64,000 nucleotides of DNA, from positions 62,001 to 126,000 of the forward strand of contig NZ_JQEI01000009.1 of the NCBI RefSeq assembly GCF_000743355.1, read 5' to 3'. Numbering within the stretch: position 1 is the stretch's first letter; each line of letters opens with the position of its first letter. Below are positions 9,735-18,750 of the stretch, piece after piece. The notes beneath the pieces were generated by a model. That model worked only from the letters and a program-made list of their open reading frames with translations, did no database searches and was not told where the DNA came from. The stretch comes from Serratia sp. Ag1 (lineage in GTDB: Bacteria > Pseudomonadota > Gammaproteobacteria > Enterobacterales > Enterobacteriaceae). Both the position numbers and the translations under genes were made by a program.

Positions 9735-10310
9735 ATGGTCAAGTCTCAACCGTTTATGAGATATTTTTTGCGGGTGCTCCCTGCAATTGCGGCAGCAGCT
9801 ATGCTTTCCGCCTGTAGCTCAATCGACACTTCGAAGTTAGATAACTCACAAACTGAGATGCATGCAGTTAATGACAAAAACAGTCTTTTACTGCAAGCCT
9901 CTCAGGATGAATTCGAAGCTATGGTGCGTAATGTTGACATCAAGTCAAAGATTATGGACCAATACGCTAGCTGGAAAGGCGTGCGTTACCGTTTAGGCGG
10001 CGACACCAAGCGCGGCATTGATTGTTCAGGCTTCGTTCAGCGCACTTTCCGCGAACAGTTCGGTATGGATCTGCCGCGCTCGACTTATGAGCAAGAAGAT
10101 ATGGGCAGAAAAATCCAGCGTGCCAAACTGCGCCCGGGTGATTTAGTGCTGTTCCATGCGGGTTCAACAGGTCGCCATGTTGGTATCTACTTAGGCAACG
10201 ATAAATTCGTTCACGCCTCCACCAGCAGCGGTGTCACTATTTCCAGCATGAATGAAGCTTATTGGGACAAGCGTTATCGCGAAGCCCGCCGCGTACTTGG
10301 CAGGAGCTGA
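9735..10310 (+). CDS. mepS: Murein DD-endopeptidase / LD-carboxypeptidase lipoprotein (Spr)
   Basis: Cuts the D-Ala-mDAP crosslinks of peptidoglycan to make room for cell-wall growth. The 191-residue precursor has a lipoprotein signal peptide with lipobox LSAC (Cys27); Ser follows the cysteine, as expected for outer-membrane sorting. The NlpC/P60 domain shows the catalytic Cys97 in [15 protein letters not shown], His148 in [11 protein letters not shown] and His160 in FVHASTSSG. The close match to E. coli Spr runs from MVKSQP to ARRVL. The ribosome site is AAGGGAAAAC. It stands alone with a strong terminator behind it. In E. coli the protein is controlled by proteolysis (NlpI-Prc), which the sequence cannot show. 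Confidence 0.96.
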   Translation: MVKSQPFMRYFLRVLPAIAAAAMLSACSSIDTSKLDNSQTEMHAVNDKNSLLLQASQDEFEAMVRNVDIKSKIMDQYASWKGVRYRLGGDTKRGIDCSGFVQRTFREQFGMDLPRSTYEQEDMGRKIQRAKLRPGDLVLFHAGSTGRHVGIYLGNDKFVHASTSSGVTISSMNEAYWDKRYREARRVLGRS

Positions 10311-10357
10311 GTACCTAGTATCTGAATCAGTCCTGAAAATCAAACGAATGAGACAAG

Positions 10358-10384
10358 ACGCTGCCCCAGGCAGCGTTTTTTTTT
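10358..10384 (+). terminator. Strong Rho-independent terminator after mepS
   Basis: An eight-base stem ACGCTGCC/GGCAGCGT with a three-base loop is followed by a run of nine T. It starts 47 bases after the mepS stop. Confidence 0.93.
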
Positions 10385-10607
10385 GCTCAAAAGGTTAGCT
10401 TGTCTAAAGGAAACTGCACGCCAAAGGGAAAACTAGCCTATTATCGTCACAGGGTAAAAACAATGAAGGGTGCGTTATTTAGGTTGTGCTTAATCAGAAA
10501 TGCGGCATATCAAGCCTGATGGATAATGATTCAAATAGCATCAATGAGATATACCCGTCACTATCATCACAGCTAAAGAACGTTACATCGCACTCAGGGG
10601 GCAAGTT

Positions 10608-12194
10608 ATGGGCTTAAAGGGGGCATTCGCACGCCATGTTTCACAAAAACGACGTGGCTTGATCGCAAGTGGCCTTGTTGCCCTGATATTTTTTATTGTT
10701 GTCACCTCCGCCACGTTATTTCTGATTAGTCACCAACGTTTGCAATACCAGAATCAACTCAAAACCCGTACAGAAAAACTCACGCTGAATTACCTCGATC
10801 ATTTAAAAAACATGATGCAAGAGATCATGCCCCTGACCAGTAAACCTTGCGCAGCCAATCTCTCGAACCTCACTTACCGCGCGGCTTTTACCAACGGCGT
10901 TCGTACTTTCCTGCTAGTAAAAGATGGTATTGCTTACTGCTCTTCTGCGACCGGCGATATGAGGTTGGCGGTGAATCATCTGTACCCGGAAATCGACTGG
11001 CAGAAGCCTCTGGATATGCAACTGCAACAGGGCACTCCCCTCGTGCCCGATAAGCCGGTTATTGCCCTGTGGCTGCGCCAGTCGGGCCAAACTCAAGAGA
11101 CGAATACCGGTGTTTTGGCGACATTAGATCTCAGCCTGGCTCCCTACCTGCTAATGACCTCGCAAAATAATGATGCCCCTGGCTTAGCGATTGTGGTTGG
11201 CGGCAAGGCAGCAACCACCTTCAGCCAAAACCTGATCCCAAAAACTCAATTACCCAAAAACCATGCTCATGTCTTGGAAATCCCGCGATATCCCTTAGCG
11301 ATTATTTTTTATAGCCAACATCTGACGGCTAATGATATCCGCTTGACCTTGCTCGGTAGCCTGGTGCTTTCATTGATGTTCGGCGTGCTGTGCTATTTCG
11401 CACTGATGCTGAGCCACAGCCCCGAACGGGCAATGATGCGCGGTATCAAACGTGGCGATTTTTTTGTTGAATACCAGCCTGTGTTCCATACCGATAATGC
11501 TTCACTGGCTGGCGTTGAAGCCCTACTCCGCTGGCAGCATCCAACGGAAGGGCGCATCTCCCCCGATCTGTTTATCCCTTACGCAGAAAACGAAGGCATG
11601 ATCGTCCCGATTACCCGCCATCTGTTTAGCCTCATCGTGGCCGACCTCCCGCAACTGATGCAGGCATTGCCGCGTGGTTCTAAACTGGGCCTGAATCTTT
11701 CACCGTCTCACCTCAGTTCGCCCACATTTCATGATGACGTATCTCAGTTTTTGGCAAAACTGCCGGATAATTATTTCACTTTGGTGTTTGAAATCACCGA
11801 ACGCGGCATGGTGGAAGAAGAGAATGCACAGGCTAAATTTGATTGGTTGCACCGCCAACACATTGAGATCGCAATAGATGACTTTGGCACCGGCCACAGC
11901 GCGTTGATCTACCTACAGCGTTTCCCCTTGGACTATCTCAAAATTGACCGGGGGTTTGTTAACACCATCGGTCAGGATACCGCAACAGTTCCTGTGCTTG
12001 ATGCCATCATCACTCTGGCTAAAAAACTGAACATGCTCACCGTCGCCGAAGGCGTTGAAACGGCCGAACAAGTTAATTTCCTGCGGGAGCGCGACGTTAA
12101 CCTTATGCAAGGCTACTATTTCAGTAAGCCGCTCTCCAGCACGGAACTGGTGGAGTTTTGTCGGACGAACACCGCAGTTGATCGCCAAACTTGA
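10608..12194 (+). CDS. pdeN: Membrane cyclic-di-GMP phosphodiesterase, CSS-EAL type (Rtn)
   Basis: Likely degrades cyclic di-GMP in response to periplasmic redox state. The 528 residues are: a membrane helix (about 19-41), a periplasmic domain with Cys81 and the CSS motif at 111-113, a second helix (about 246-268) and a cytoplasmic EAL domain. Catalytic residues are intact: E304 in EALLRW, N363 in LNLSP, E395 in FEITE, DDFGTGHS at 424-431, K445, E481 and Q501. In the CSS-EAL family a Cys pair disulfide keeps the enzyme inactive. Placement between mepS and yejA matches E. coli rtn. The 220 bases upstream hold the promoter; I see no named operator there. Confidence 0.93.
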   Translation: MGLKGAFARHVSQKRRGLIASGLVALIFFIVVTSATLFLISHQRLQYQNQLKTRTEKLTLNYLDHLKNMMQEIMPLTSKPCAANLSNLTYRAAFTNGVRTFLLVKDGIAYCSSATGDMRLAVNHLYPEIDWQKPLDMQLQQGTPLVPDKPVIALWLRQSGQTQETNTGVLATLDLSLAPYLLMTSQNNDAPGLAIVVGGKAATTFSQNLIPKTQLPKNHAHVLEIPRYPLAIIFYSQHLTANDIRLTLLGSLVLSLMFGVLCYFALMLSHSPERAMMRGIKRGDFFVEYQPVFHTDNASLAGVEALLRWQHPTEGRISPDLFIPYAENEGMIVPITRHLFSLIVADLPQLMQALPRGSKLGLNLSPSHLSSPTFHDDVSQFLAKLPDNYFTLVFEITERGMVEEENAQAKFDWLHRQHIEIAIDDFGTGHSALIYLQRFPLDYLKIDRGFVNTIGQDTATVPVLDAIITLAKKLNMLTVAEGVETAEQVNFLRERDVNLMQGYYFSKPLSSTELVEFCRTNTAVDRQT

Positions 12195-12295
12195 TTTACT
12201 CACTGATATTTAAACTTCTTTACTCGGCAAACCGGCCTGAAATGCTATGCTAGCGGCCAGTTTAATTGACTTGATTGCAGGAGCTTATCGTAAAG

Positions 12296-14104
12296 ATGTC
12301 TGTGCGCATTTTTGCTGCCCTGGTGCTTTCAGCACTCAGTTTCGGTTTGCAGGCTGAAACAATCAATGAGAGCTACGCTTTCGCCACGCTCGGTGAACCG
12401 AAATACGCCACCGACTTCAGCCACTTTGATTACGTCAACCCGGCAGCCCCAAAAGGGGGAGAAATACGGCTGGCAGCCATCGGCACCTATGACAACTTCA
12501 ACCGTTTTGCCTCGCGCGGCGTTCCTGGGGAAAGAACCAGGGAACTTTACGATACGCTGTTTACCACCTCTGACGATGAACCTTCCAGCTATTATCCGCT
12601 GATTGCTGAATTAGCCCGCTTTCCAGCCGATATGCGCTGGATGGAGCTGGATATCAATCCACGCGCCCGTTTTCACGACGGTAGCCCGATTACCGCTGCT
12701 GATGTAGCCTTCACGTTCAATAAGTTTATGACCGAAGGGGTGCCACAATTTCGTACAGTTTATAAAGGCGTCACGGTAAAAGCTATTTCACGCCTGACAG
12801 TACGCATAGAGTTACCCACACCCGATAAAGACCAACTCCTCGGCTTATTCAGCCTGCCTATCCTGCCAGAAAGTTTCTGGAAAAATCACAAGTTTAATGA
12901 GCCCCTGAATACTCCACCGCTCGGCAGCGGCCCATATAAAGTCGGCAACTATCGTTTGGGCCAGTACATTACCTATGAGCGGGTGCGCGACTATTGGGCC
13001 GCCAATCTGCCAGTCAACCGTGGGCGCTACAACTTCGATACGCTGCGTTACGATTACTATCTGGACGATAAAGTGGCTTTGGAGGCTTTTAAAGCCGGGG
13101 CTTATGACTTCAGACCGGAAGGCTCACCAAAAAGCTGGGCCACGCAGTATCAAGGTGGCAACTTCACACGTAACTACATTATCAAGCAGGATGAAACCAA
13201 TCAGGCGGCACAGAATGCACGCTGGCTGGCCTTTAATATTCAACGCCCGATCTTTGCCGATCGCCAGGTGCGGGAAGCCATTACGCTGGCGTTTGATTTC
13301 AATTGGATGAACAAAGCGCTGTATTACGATGCCTATCAACGTGCCAACAGCTACTTCCAGAACACAATATATACCGCCAGCGGCTACCCGGATGCGGCTG
13401 AATTAGCCTGGCTGGCACCGCTCAAAGGTAAAGTGCCAGAAGAGGTCTTTACCTCGATTTATCAGCCGCCGACCTCCGACGGCAGCGGTAACAATCGGGA
13501 AAATCTGCTGAAAGCCACGGAACTGCTGCAACAGGCCGGGTGGGAAGTAAAAAATCAGCAACTGGTGAACAGTAAAACCGGTAAGCCGTTTACGTTCGAA
13601 CTGATGCTGCTTAGCGGCAGTAACTTCCAGTATGTGCTGCCGTTCCAACACAGCCTGAAACGACTGGGTATTGATATGCAGATCCGTGAAATTGATGCCA
13701 GCCAGTTCACACGGCGCCTGCGTAAACGTGATTTTGATATGATGCCAACGGTGTATCCTGCGATGCCATTTCCAAACTCTTCGCTGCAAACCCGCTGGGA
13801 TTCAGATTATATCGATTCCAGTTGGAACACGCCCGGCGTTAGCGATCCCGCAGTCGATAGCCTGGTACGGCAAATCATGAAACACCAAGGGGATGAGAAA
13901 GCCCTACTGTCCCTTGGGCGAGCGCTGGATCGCGTGCTGACCTGGAATATGTATATGCTGCCCATGTGGTACTCCAATCACGATCGCTACGCTTATTGGG
14001 ACAAATTCTCCTCACCTGCCATACGCCCAACCTATTCTATCGGGCTGGATAACTGGTGGTTTGACGTCAACAAAGCGGCACGCCTGCCCGCACAACGGCA
14101 ATAA
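12296..14104 (+). CDS. yejA: Peptide ABC importer, periplasmic binding protein
   Basis: Captures oligopeptides for the YejBEF importer; in E. coli this system imports microcin C and in other bacteria it influences resistance to antimicrobial peptides. The 602-residue protein begins with a short signal peptide ending FGLQA and continues [18 protein letters not shown]_bac_5 family signatures are visible: [33 protein letters not shown] and [19 protein letters not shown]. The frame opens at a TTG at 12275. I prefer the ATG at 12296, because the signal peptide starts there and a GGAG lies twelve bases before. Ten bases separate it from yejB. Confidence 0.94.
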   Translation: MSVRIFAALVLSALSFGLQAETINESYAFATLGEPKYATDFSHFDYVNPAAPKGGEIRLAAIGTYDNFNRFASRGVPGERTRELYDTLFTTSDDEPSSYYPLIAELARFPADMRWMELDINPRARFHDGSPITAADVAFTFNKFMTEGVPQFRTVYKGVTVKAISRLTVRIELPTPDKDQLLGLFSLPILPESFWKNHKFNEPLNTPPLGSGPYKVGNYRLGQYITYERVRDYWAANLPVNRGRYNFDTLRYDYYLDDKVALEAFKAGAYDFRPEGSPKSWATQYQGGNFTRNYIIKQDETNQAAQNARWLAFNIQRPIFADRQVREAITLAFDFNWMNKALYYDAYQRANSYFQNTIYTASGYPDAAELAWLAPLKGKVPEEVFTSIYQPPTSDGSGNNRENLLKATELLQQAGWEVKNQQLVNSKTGKPFTFELMLLSGSNFQYVLPFQHSLKRLGIDMQIREIDASQFTRRLRKRDFDMMPTVYPAMPFPNSSLQTRWDSDYIDSSWNTPGVSDPAVDSLVRQIMKHQGDEKALLSLGRALDRVLTWNMYMLPMWYSNHDRYAYWDKFSSPAIRPTYSIGLDNWWFDVNKAARLPAQRQ

Positions 14105-14114
14105 GGAGTCAGTC

Positions 14115-15209
14115 GTGGCCGCTTACCTGATACGCAGACTCTTGCTGGTGATCCCCACTCTGTGGGCCATTATCACGATCAACTTTTTTATTGTGCAAAT
14201 CGCTCCGGGTGGGCCTGTCGATCAGGCGATTGCCGCCATTGAGCTTGGCCACACCAGCGGTTTTACCGGTGGTGGCGGGGGGGACGGTCTTGGGCATGCC
14301 AAAGCAGGTGCCGGCAACATCGGGGACGGCCAATATCGCGGGTCGCGCGGGCTAGACCCAGAAGTCATCGCAGAAATCACTAAACGCTACGGCTTCGATA
14401 AGCCGCTGCATGAGCGCTACTTTGCCATGCTGTGGAACTATATGCGCCTCGATTTCGGCGACAGTTTGTTCCGTGGAGCTTCAGTGATGCAGCTCATTGG
14501 TCAAAGTTTGCCTGTTTCCATTACCCTGGGGTTATGGAGCACGTTGATTATCTATCTGGTCTCAATACCGCTCGGGATCCGTAAAGCCATTCATAACGGC
14601 AGTGCCTTTGACATCTGGAGCAGCACGCTGATTATCGTGGGTTACGCCATTCCGGCTTTCCTGTTCGCCATCCTGCTGATTGTGCTGTTTGCTGGCGGCA
14701 GCTACCTCGATTGGTTCCCGCTGCGCGGTTTGGTCTCCAGCAACTTTGATACCCTCTCTTGGTACGGCAAAGCGATCGACTACCTGTGGCACATCACTCT
14801 GCCCGTGCTGGCAACGGTGATCGGCGGTTTTGCCACCCTGACTATGTTAACCAAGAACTCATTCCTCGATGAGATCCGCAAACAATATGTGGTGACCGCG
14901 CGCGCCAAAGGGTTGGACGAGAAAAAAATCCTCTATCGCCACGTGTTCCGTAACGCCATGCTGCTGGTGATCGCCGGTTTCCCGGCCACCTTTATCAGCA
15001 TGTTTTTCACCGGTTCGTTACTGATTGAAGTCATGTTCTCCCTCAACGGCCTCGGTCTACTGGGCTATGAGGCTACGCTACAACGTGACTACCCGGTCAT
15101 GTTCGGTACGCTGTATATATTCACCCTGATCGGCCTGTTGCTCAACATCGTCAGCGATATCACCTACACCCTGGTCGATCCGCGCATTGATTTCGAGGCA
15201 CGTCAATGA
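14115..15209 (+). CDS. yejB: Peptide ABC importer, membrane subunit
   Basis: One of the two channel subunits of the Yej importer. The 364 residues start at a GTG (14115), five bases after AAGGAGT, giving (M)[18 protein letters not shown], which matches the E. coli N-terminus. An extension of the open frame into yejA is spurious. The periplasmic loop is glycine-rich (about residues 45-75), as in E. coli. The ATPase-contact loop is in [21 protein letters not shown] and the protein ends [14 protein letters not shown]. It overlaps yejE by four bases (ATGA). Confidence 0.95.
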   Translation: MAAYLIRRLLLVIPTLWAIITINFFIVQIAPGGPVDQAIAAIELGHTSGFTGGGGGDGLGHAKAGAGNIGDGQYRGSRGLDPEVIAEITKRYGFDKPLHERYFAMLWNYMRLDFGDSLFRGASVMQLIGQSLPVSITLGLWSTLIIYLVSIPLGIRKAIHNGSAFDIWSSTLIIVGYAIPAFLFAILLIVLFAGGSYLDWFPLRGLVSSNFDTLSWYGKAIDYLWHITLPVLATVIGGFATLTMLTKNSFLDEIRKQYVVTARAKGLDEKKILYRHVFRNAMLLVIAGFPATFISMFFTGSLLIEVMFSLNGLGLLGYEATLQRDYPVMFGTLYIFTLIGLLLNIVSDITYTLVDPRIDFEARQ

Positions 15210-16231
15210 GCCGCTTAAGCCCCATCAATCAGGCCCGCTGGGCTCGCTTTCGCAGTAATCGCCGGGGTTACTGGTCACTGTGGCTATTTCTGGTGGCATT
15301 CACCCTCAGCCTGGCCGCTAATCTGCTCGCCAACGACAAGCCTTTGCTGGTGCGTTATGAAGGGCGTCTGTACGTGCCGTTTCTGGTCAATTACAGTGAA
15401 ACCACCTTCGGTGGCAAACTGAACACCACCACAGACTTTCAAGATCCGTTCGTATTGCAACAGATCGAACAGCATGGTTGGGCCGTCTGGGCCCCGATTC
15501 GCTTCAGCTATAACACCATTAACTTTGCCACCAAGGTTCCCTTCCCTTCACCGCCGTCAAGGCAGAACCTGCTTGGCACCGACGGCAATGGTAGCGACGT
15601 GTTGGCGCGAGTGCTGTACGGCTTCCGTATCTCGATGTTATTCGGGCTGGCGCTGACGCTGTTTTCCAGCGTGATCGGTATTTGCGTGGGCGCCACTCAG
15701 GGGTATTACGGCGGCAGATTCGATCTGTGGGGGCAACGCTTTATTGAGGTATGGTCCGGGATGCCAACGCTGTTCCTGATCATTTTGCTTTCCAGCATCG
15801 TGCAACCCAACTTCTGGTGGTTGTTGGCAATCACCATCCTATTTGGCTGGATGAGCCTGGTGGGCGTGGTGCGCGCTGAGTTCCTGCGCACCCGTAATTA
15901 CGATTACATACGTGCCGCCAGAGCCATGGGCGTGCCGGATCGGGTCATTATGTATCGCCATATGCTGCCCAATGCCATGGTTGCCACGCTGACTTTCCTG
16001 CCATTTATTTTGTGCGGTTCGATCACCACCCTCACCTCGCTCGATTTTCTCGGCTTCGGCCTGCCCATTGGTTCACCGTCGTTGGGCGAACTGTTATTAC
16101 AGGGTAAAAACAATCTGCAAGCCCCTTGGCTCGGTATTACCGCCTTTCTGGTGCTGGCAGTGTTGCTCTCATTATTGATTTTTATCGGCGAAGCGGTTCG
16201 TGACGCCTTCGACCCCAGCAAGGCGCACTGA
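15206..16231 (+). CDS. yejE: Peptide ABC importer, second membrane subunit
   Basis: Pairs with YejB. The 341-residue protein has an OppC-type N-terminal helix ([21 protein letters not shown]), a periplasmic segment and the permease core beginning [20 protein letters not shown]. The contact loop reads [20 protein letters not shown] and the domain ends [22 protein letters not shown], all standard for DppC/OppC-like proteins. The start overlaps the yejB stop; only one base separates its stop from the yejF ATG. Confidence 0.95.
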   Translation: MSRLSPINQARWARFRSNRRGYWSLWLFLVAFTLSLAANLLANDKPLLVRYEGRLYVPFLVNYSETTFGGKLNTTTDFQDPFVLQQIEQHGWAVWAPIRFSYNTINFATKVPFPSPPSRQNLLGTDGNGSDVLARVLYGFRISMLFGLALTLFSSVIGICVGATQGYYGGRFDLWGQRFIEVWSGMPTLFLIILLSSIVQPNFWWLLAITILFGWMSLVGVVRAEFLRTRNYDYIRAARAMGVPDRVIMYRHMLPNAMVATLTFLPFILCGSITTLTSLDFLGFGLPIGSPSLGELLLQGKNNLQAPWLGITAFLVLAVLLSLLIFIGEAVRDAFDPSKAH

Positions 16232-16232
16232 T

Positions 16233-17831
16233 ATGACGACTCCTCTGCTTGCCATTCAAGATCTCAGCATCGCTTTCCGTCAGGGAGGAACATTGAATCA
16301 GGTGGTTAACGGCGTCTCGTTGCAGATTGAACAGGGTGAAACGCTAGCGCTGGTCGGTGAGTCTGGTTCGGGTAAAAGCATTACCGCCCTTTCCGTGCTG
16401 CGCCTATTGCCATCACCACCCGTGGTCTACCCCAGCGGCGATATCCTGTTTAACGGGAGCTCGCTGTTGCATGCGCCAGAGGCTGAATTGCGTAAAGTGC
16501 GCGGCAATCAGATCGCCATGATCTTCCAGGAACCTATGGTATCACTGAATCCGCTGCACACCATTGAGCAACAGTTGGCCGAAGTGTTGGTACTGCACCG
16601 GGGCATGCAGCGTGATGCGGCTCGTAGTGAGGTCGTTCAGTGTTTGGATCGGGTGGGCATCCGTAACGCCAAAGGGCGTTTAAAAGATTATCCGCATCAG
16701 CTTTCTGGTGGCGAACGCCAGCGTGTGATGATCGCTATGGCGATCCTGACGCAGCCAAAACTGCTGATTGCTGACGAACCCACTACCGCGCTGGATGTCA
16801 CGATTCAGGCTCAGATCCTGGTGTTGTTGAAAGAGTTGAAACAGGAGTTGGGTATGGGGTTGCTGTTTATCACCCATAACCTGAATATTGTGCGCCGCCT
16901 GGCAGACAACGTGGCAGTGATGCGCCAGGGATTATGCGTGGAACATAACAGCAGCGAGCGCGTGTTTAGCGCCCCGCAGCATGCCTACACCCGCCAGTTG
17001 CTGGCCGCTGAGGACGTGGGGGAGCCGTTGCCGCTGCCGGTTAATCAGCAGTCAACCAACCCGCTGCTGAAAGTAGAGAATTTGCAGGTCAGTTTCCCGA
17101 TCAAACGCGGTCTATTGCGGCGCGTTGTTGATCAGAACTATGCCTTAAAGAATTTGAGTTTCGAGTTGCAAGCAGGGGAAAGCGTGGGGCTGGTGGGTGA
17201 GTCTGGCTCCGGCAAAAGCACCACTGGCTTGGCGCTGTTGCGCTTGTTGAGCTCTCAAGGCGCAATCTGGTTTGACGGCCAACCGCTACACCAGTTCAAT
17301 AATCAGCAGATGTTGCCTTATCGCAGCCGAATGCAGATTGTTTTTCAGGATCCCTACTCCGCGCTGAATCCACGTTTGAACGTGCAACAGATCATTGCTG
17401 AGGGGTTGGAGGTTCATCAGCAACTGACGGCGGAACAGCGGGAACAGCGGGTGATCGAAGCATTACAAGAGGTTGGGTTGGATCCGGCATTGCGCCATCG
17501 TTATCCGACCGAATTCTCCGGCGGGCAACGCCAGCGTATTGCGATTGCCCGGGCATTGATTCTGCAACCACAATTGCTGATTCTGGATGAACCGACCTCA
17601 TCGTTAGATAAATCGGTTCAAGCACAAATTCTGATGTTGCTGAAATCATTACAACAACGCCACCGATTGGCTTACCTGTTTATCAGCCATGACCTGCAGG
17701 TGGTGCGTTCACTTTGCCATCAGGTGATTGTGCTACGCCAAGGTGAGGTCGTGGAGCAGGGGCACTGTCAGACTATTTTCAATGCACCCTCGGCAGCCTA
17801 CACGCAGCAATTATTGCAGTTAATCGATTAA
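16233..17831 (+). CDS. yejF: Peptide ABC importer, fused tandem ATPase
   Basis: Drives peptide uptake by YejABE. The 532 residues contain two complete ATPase halves in one chain. First: Walker [13 protein letters not shown], signature [15 protein letters not shown], Walker [14 protein letters not shown]. Second, from about residue 285: [40 protein letters not shown]. Both have intact switch histidines (FITHNL, FISHDL). The fused form is normal for YejF (529 residues in E. coli). The ATG at 16233 follows the yejE stop directly; an upstream extension is spurious. It ends the operon and converges on yejG. Confidence 0.95.
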   Translation: MTTPLLAIQDLSIAFRQGGTLNQVVNGVSLQIEQGETLALVGESGSGKSITALSVLRLLPSPPVVYPSGDILFNGSSLLHAPEAELRKVRGNQIAMIFQEPMVSLNPLHTIEQQLAEVLVLHRGMQRDAARSEVVQCLDRVGIRNAKGRLKDYPHQLSGGERQRVMIAMAILTQPKLLIADEPTTALDVTIQAQILVLLKELKQELGMGLLFITHNLNIVRRLADNVAVMRQGLCVEHNSSERVFSAPQHAYTRQLLAAEDVGEPLPLPVNQQSTNPLLKVENLQVSFPIKRGLLRRVVDQNYALKNLSFELQAGESVGLVGESGSGKSTTGLALLRLLSSQGAIWFDGQPLHQFNNQQMLPYRSRMQIVFQDPYSALNPRLNVQQIIAEGLEVHQQLTAEQREQRVIEALQEVGLDPALRHRYPTEFSGGQRQRIAIARALILQPQLLILDEPTSSLDKSVQAQILMLLKSLQQRHRLAYLFISHDLQVVRSLCHQVIVLRQGEVVEQGHCQTIFNAPSAAYTQQLLQLID

Positions 17832-17844
17832 TTAAGAGCGGGCT

Positions 17845-18189
17845 TCAGAAGGGGTATTGCGCACTGAGTTGTTCAGCGATCGCCGCGCCGACATTTTTTA
17901 ACCGGCACATAGCGGCACTCTCATCACACTGATGAACGAACAGGCAAGGCTCCCCTTCCCATTCCACAATGGCACAATTAACCTGAATCTCTTGTAAAGA
18001 CAGGTTAAGCTGCTGCATCACAAGCCAGGCATCATTCCCATCGTGGCTTAGCAGTTTCAGGCCGATCAGATTGTTATCTTCGTCTATGCCGCTAAGCGGT
18101 ATGGGTTCAACTTTGACGCCAGTAAAACCCGATAGCCAACGATAACTTTGCGGCAAGCGATGCACTACCGAAAGCTGGAGAGTATCCAC
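17845..18189 (-). CDS. yejG: YejG family protein of unknown function
   Basis: A 114-residue cytoplasmic protein with no known activity; it is conserved in enterobacteria beside yejF. It matches E. coli YejG throughout: LQLSVVHRLPQSYRWLSGF, KVEPIPLSG, EGEPCLFV and AAMCRLKNVGAAIAE. There is no signal peptide, membrane helix or recognisable catalytic motif. Cysteines occur in VNCAIVEWEGEPCLF, HQCDES and AAMCRL. The gene converges on yejF with 13 bases between stops. I infer no function. Confidence 0.9.
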   Translation of the reverse strand: MDTLQLSVVHRLPQSYRWLSGFTGVKVEPIPLSGIDEDNNLIGLKLLSHDGNDAWLVMQQLNLSLQEIQVNCAIVEWEGEPCLFVHQCDESAAMCRLKNVGAAIAEQLSAQYPF

Positions 18190-18704
18190 ATGAAATCCCT
18201 AGTCTGAAAAGGTGAAACACTTTTTTACATCACAGGACTACTTTAGTTATAGCCGTAATCATCCGATTTTGCCGTGAGCAAGTGTTATTTAAACGTAAAA
18301 AAATTTACAAAAAATTAACCAATGTTTGTATTTGCCGATATCTCAAGGCTTTCTGACCTGCCGCAAGAGGTTATTTCTCAGCATTTTGCGACTCAGCTCG
18401 CATTTTTTGCGTTATATGTAACCCTTTCAGACGCTGAACTCAACATTTTTTTATTGCAATGCAGTTACTTTACAATCGCTATAATTTTACATTGCGTAAA
18501 CACTCAACACGTATGCAATCTTCACATCTCCGCATAACGATATGATTAAAAATAGGAATAGTAAAAAAGAGGATGCAACCGCCACAAGAGGGTTAAAACT
18601 GTGTAGCCTGGTAAATAATCGCTTTTTTAACAAAAAACACACAGTCGGCGCGTTCACTGATGAGGCCACCAAAGGCTGCCAGTATGATTGATTACGCGTG
18701 AACT
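18190..18704. other. A/T-rich intergenic region upstream of yejG
   Basis: About 515 bases without a credible gene. A 71-codon open frame (18322-18537) has no ribosome site and no protein character. A weak plus-strand terminator-like element (TGCGA, six-base loop, TCGCA, then TTTTTT) lies at 18387-18408. The A/T content is above that of the flanks. Confidence 0.4.
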
Positions 18705-18727
18705 GGGAGCCCATGCACTGGGCTCCC
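18705..18727. terminator. Hairpin behind the lipoprotein gene
   Basis: Perfect nine-base stem GGGAGCCCA/TGGGCTCCC with a five-base loop, 24 bases beyond the lipoprotein stop. There is no T run on either strand, so termination is likely but not certain. Confidence 0.55.
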
Positions 18728-18750
18728 GAGGTGACTTAACGTTTTACAGA

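Noticed and set aside
9460..9759. 99-codon open frame before mepS
   Set aside because: No ribosome site, no recognisable protein features, and it overlaps the mepS start in another frame.
18387..18408. Possible small-RNA terminator upstream of yejG
   Set aside because: The stem is only five base pairs and no promoter could be paired with it.
18322..18537. 71-codon open frame upstream of yejG
   Set aside because: No ribosome site; the composition is that of translated A/T-rich spacer.
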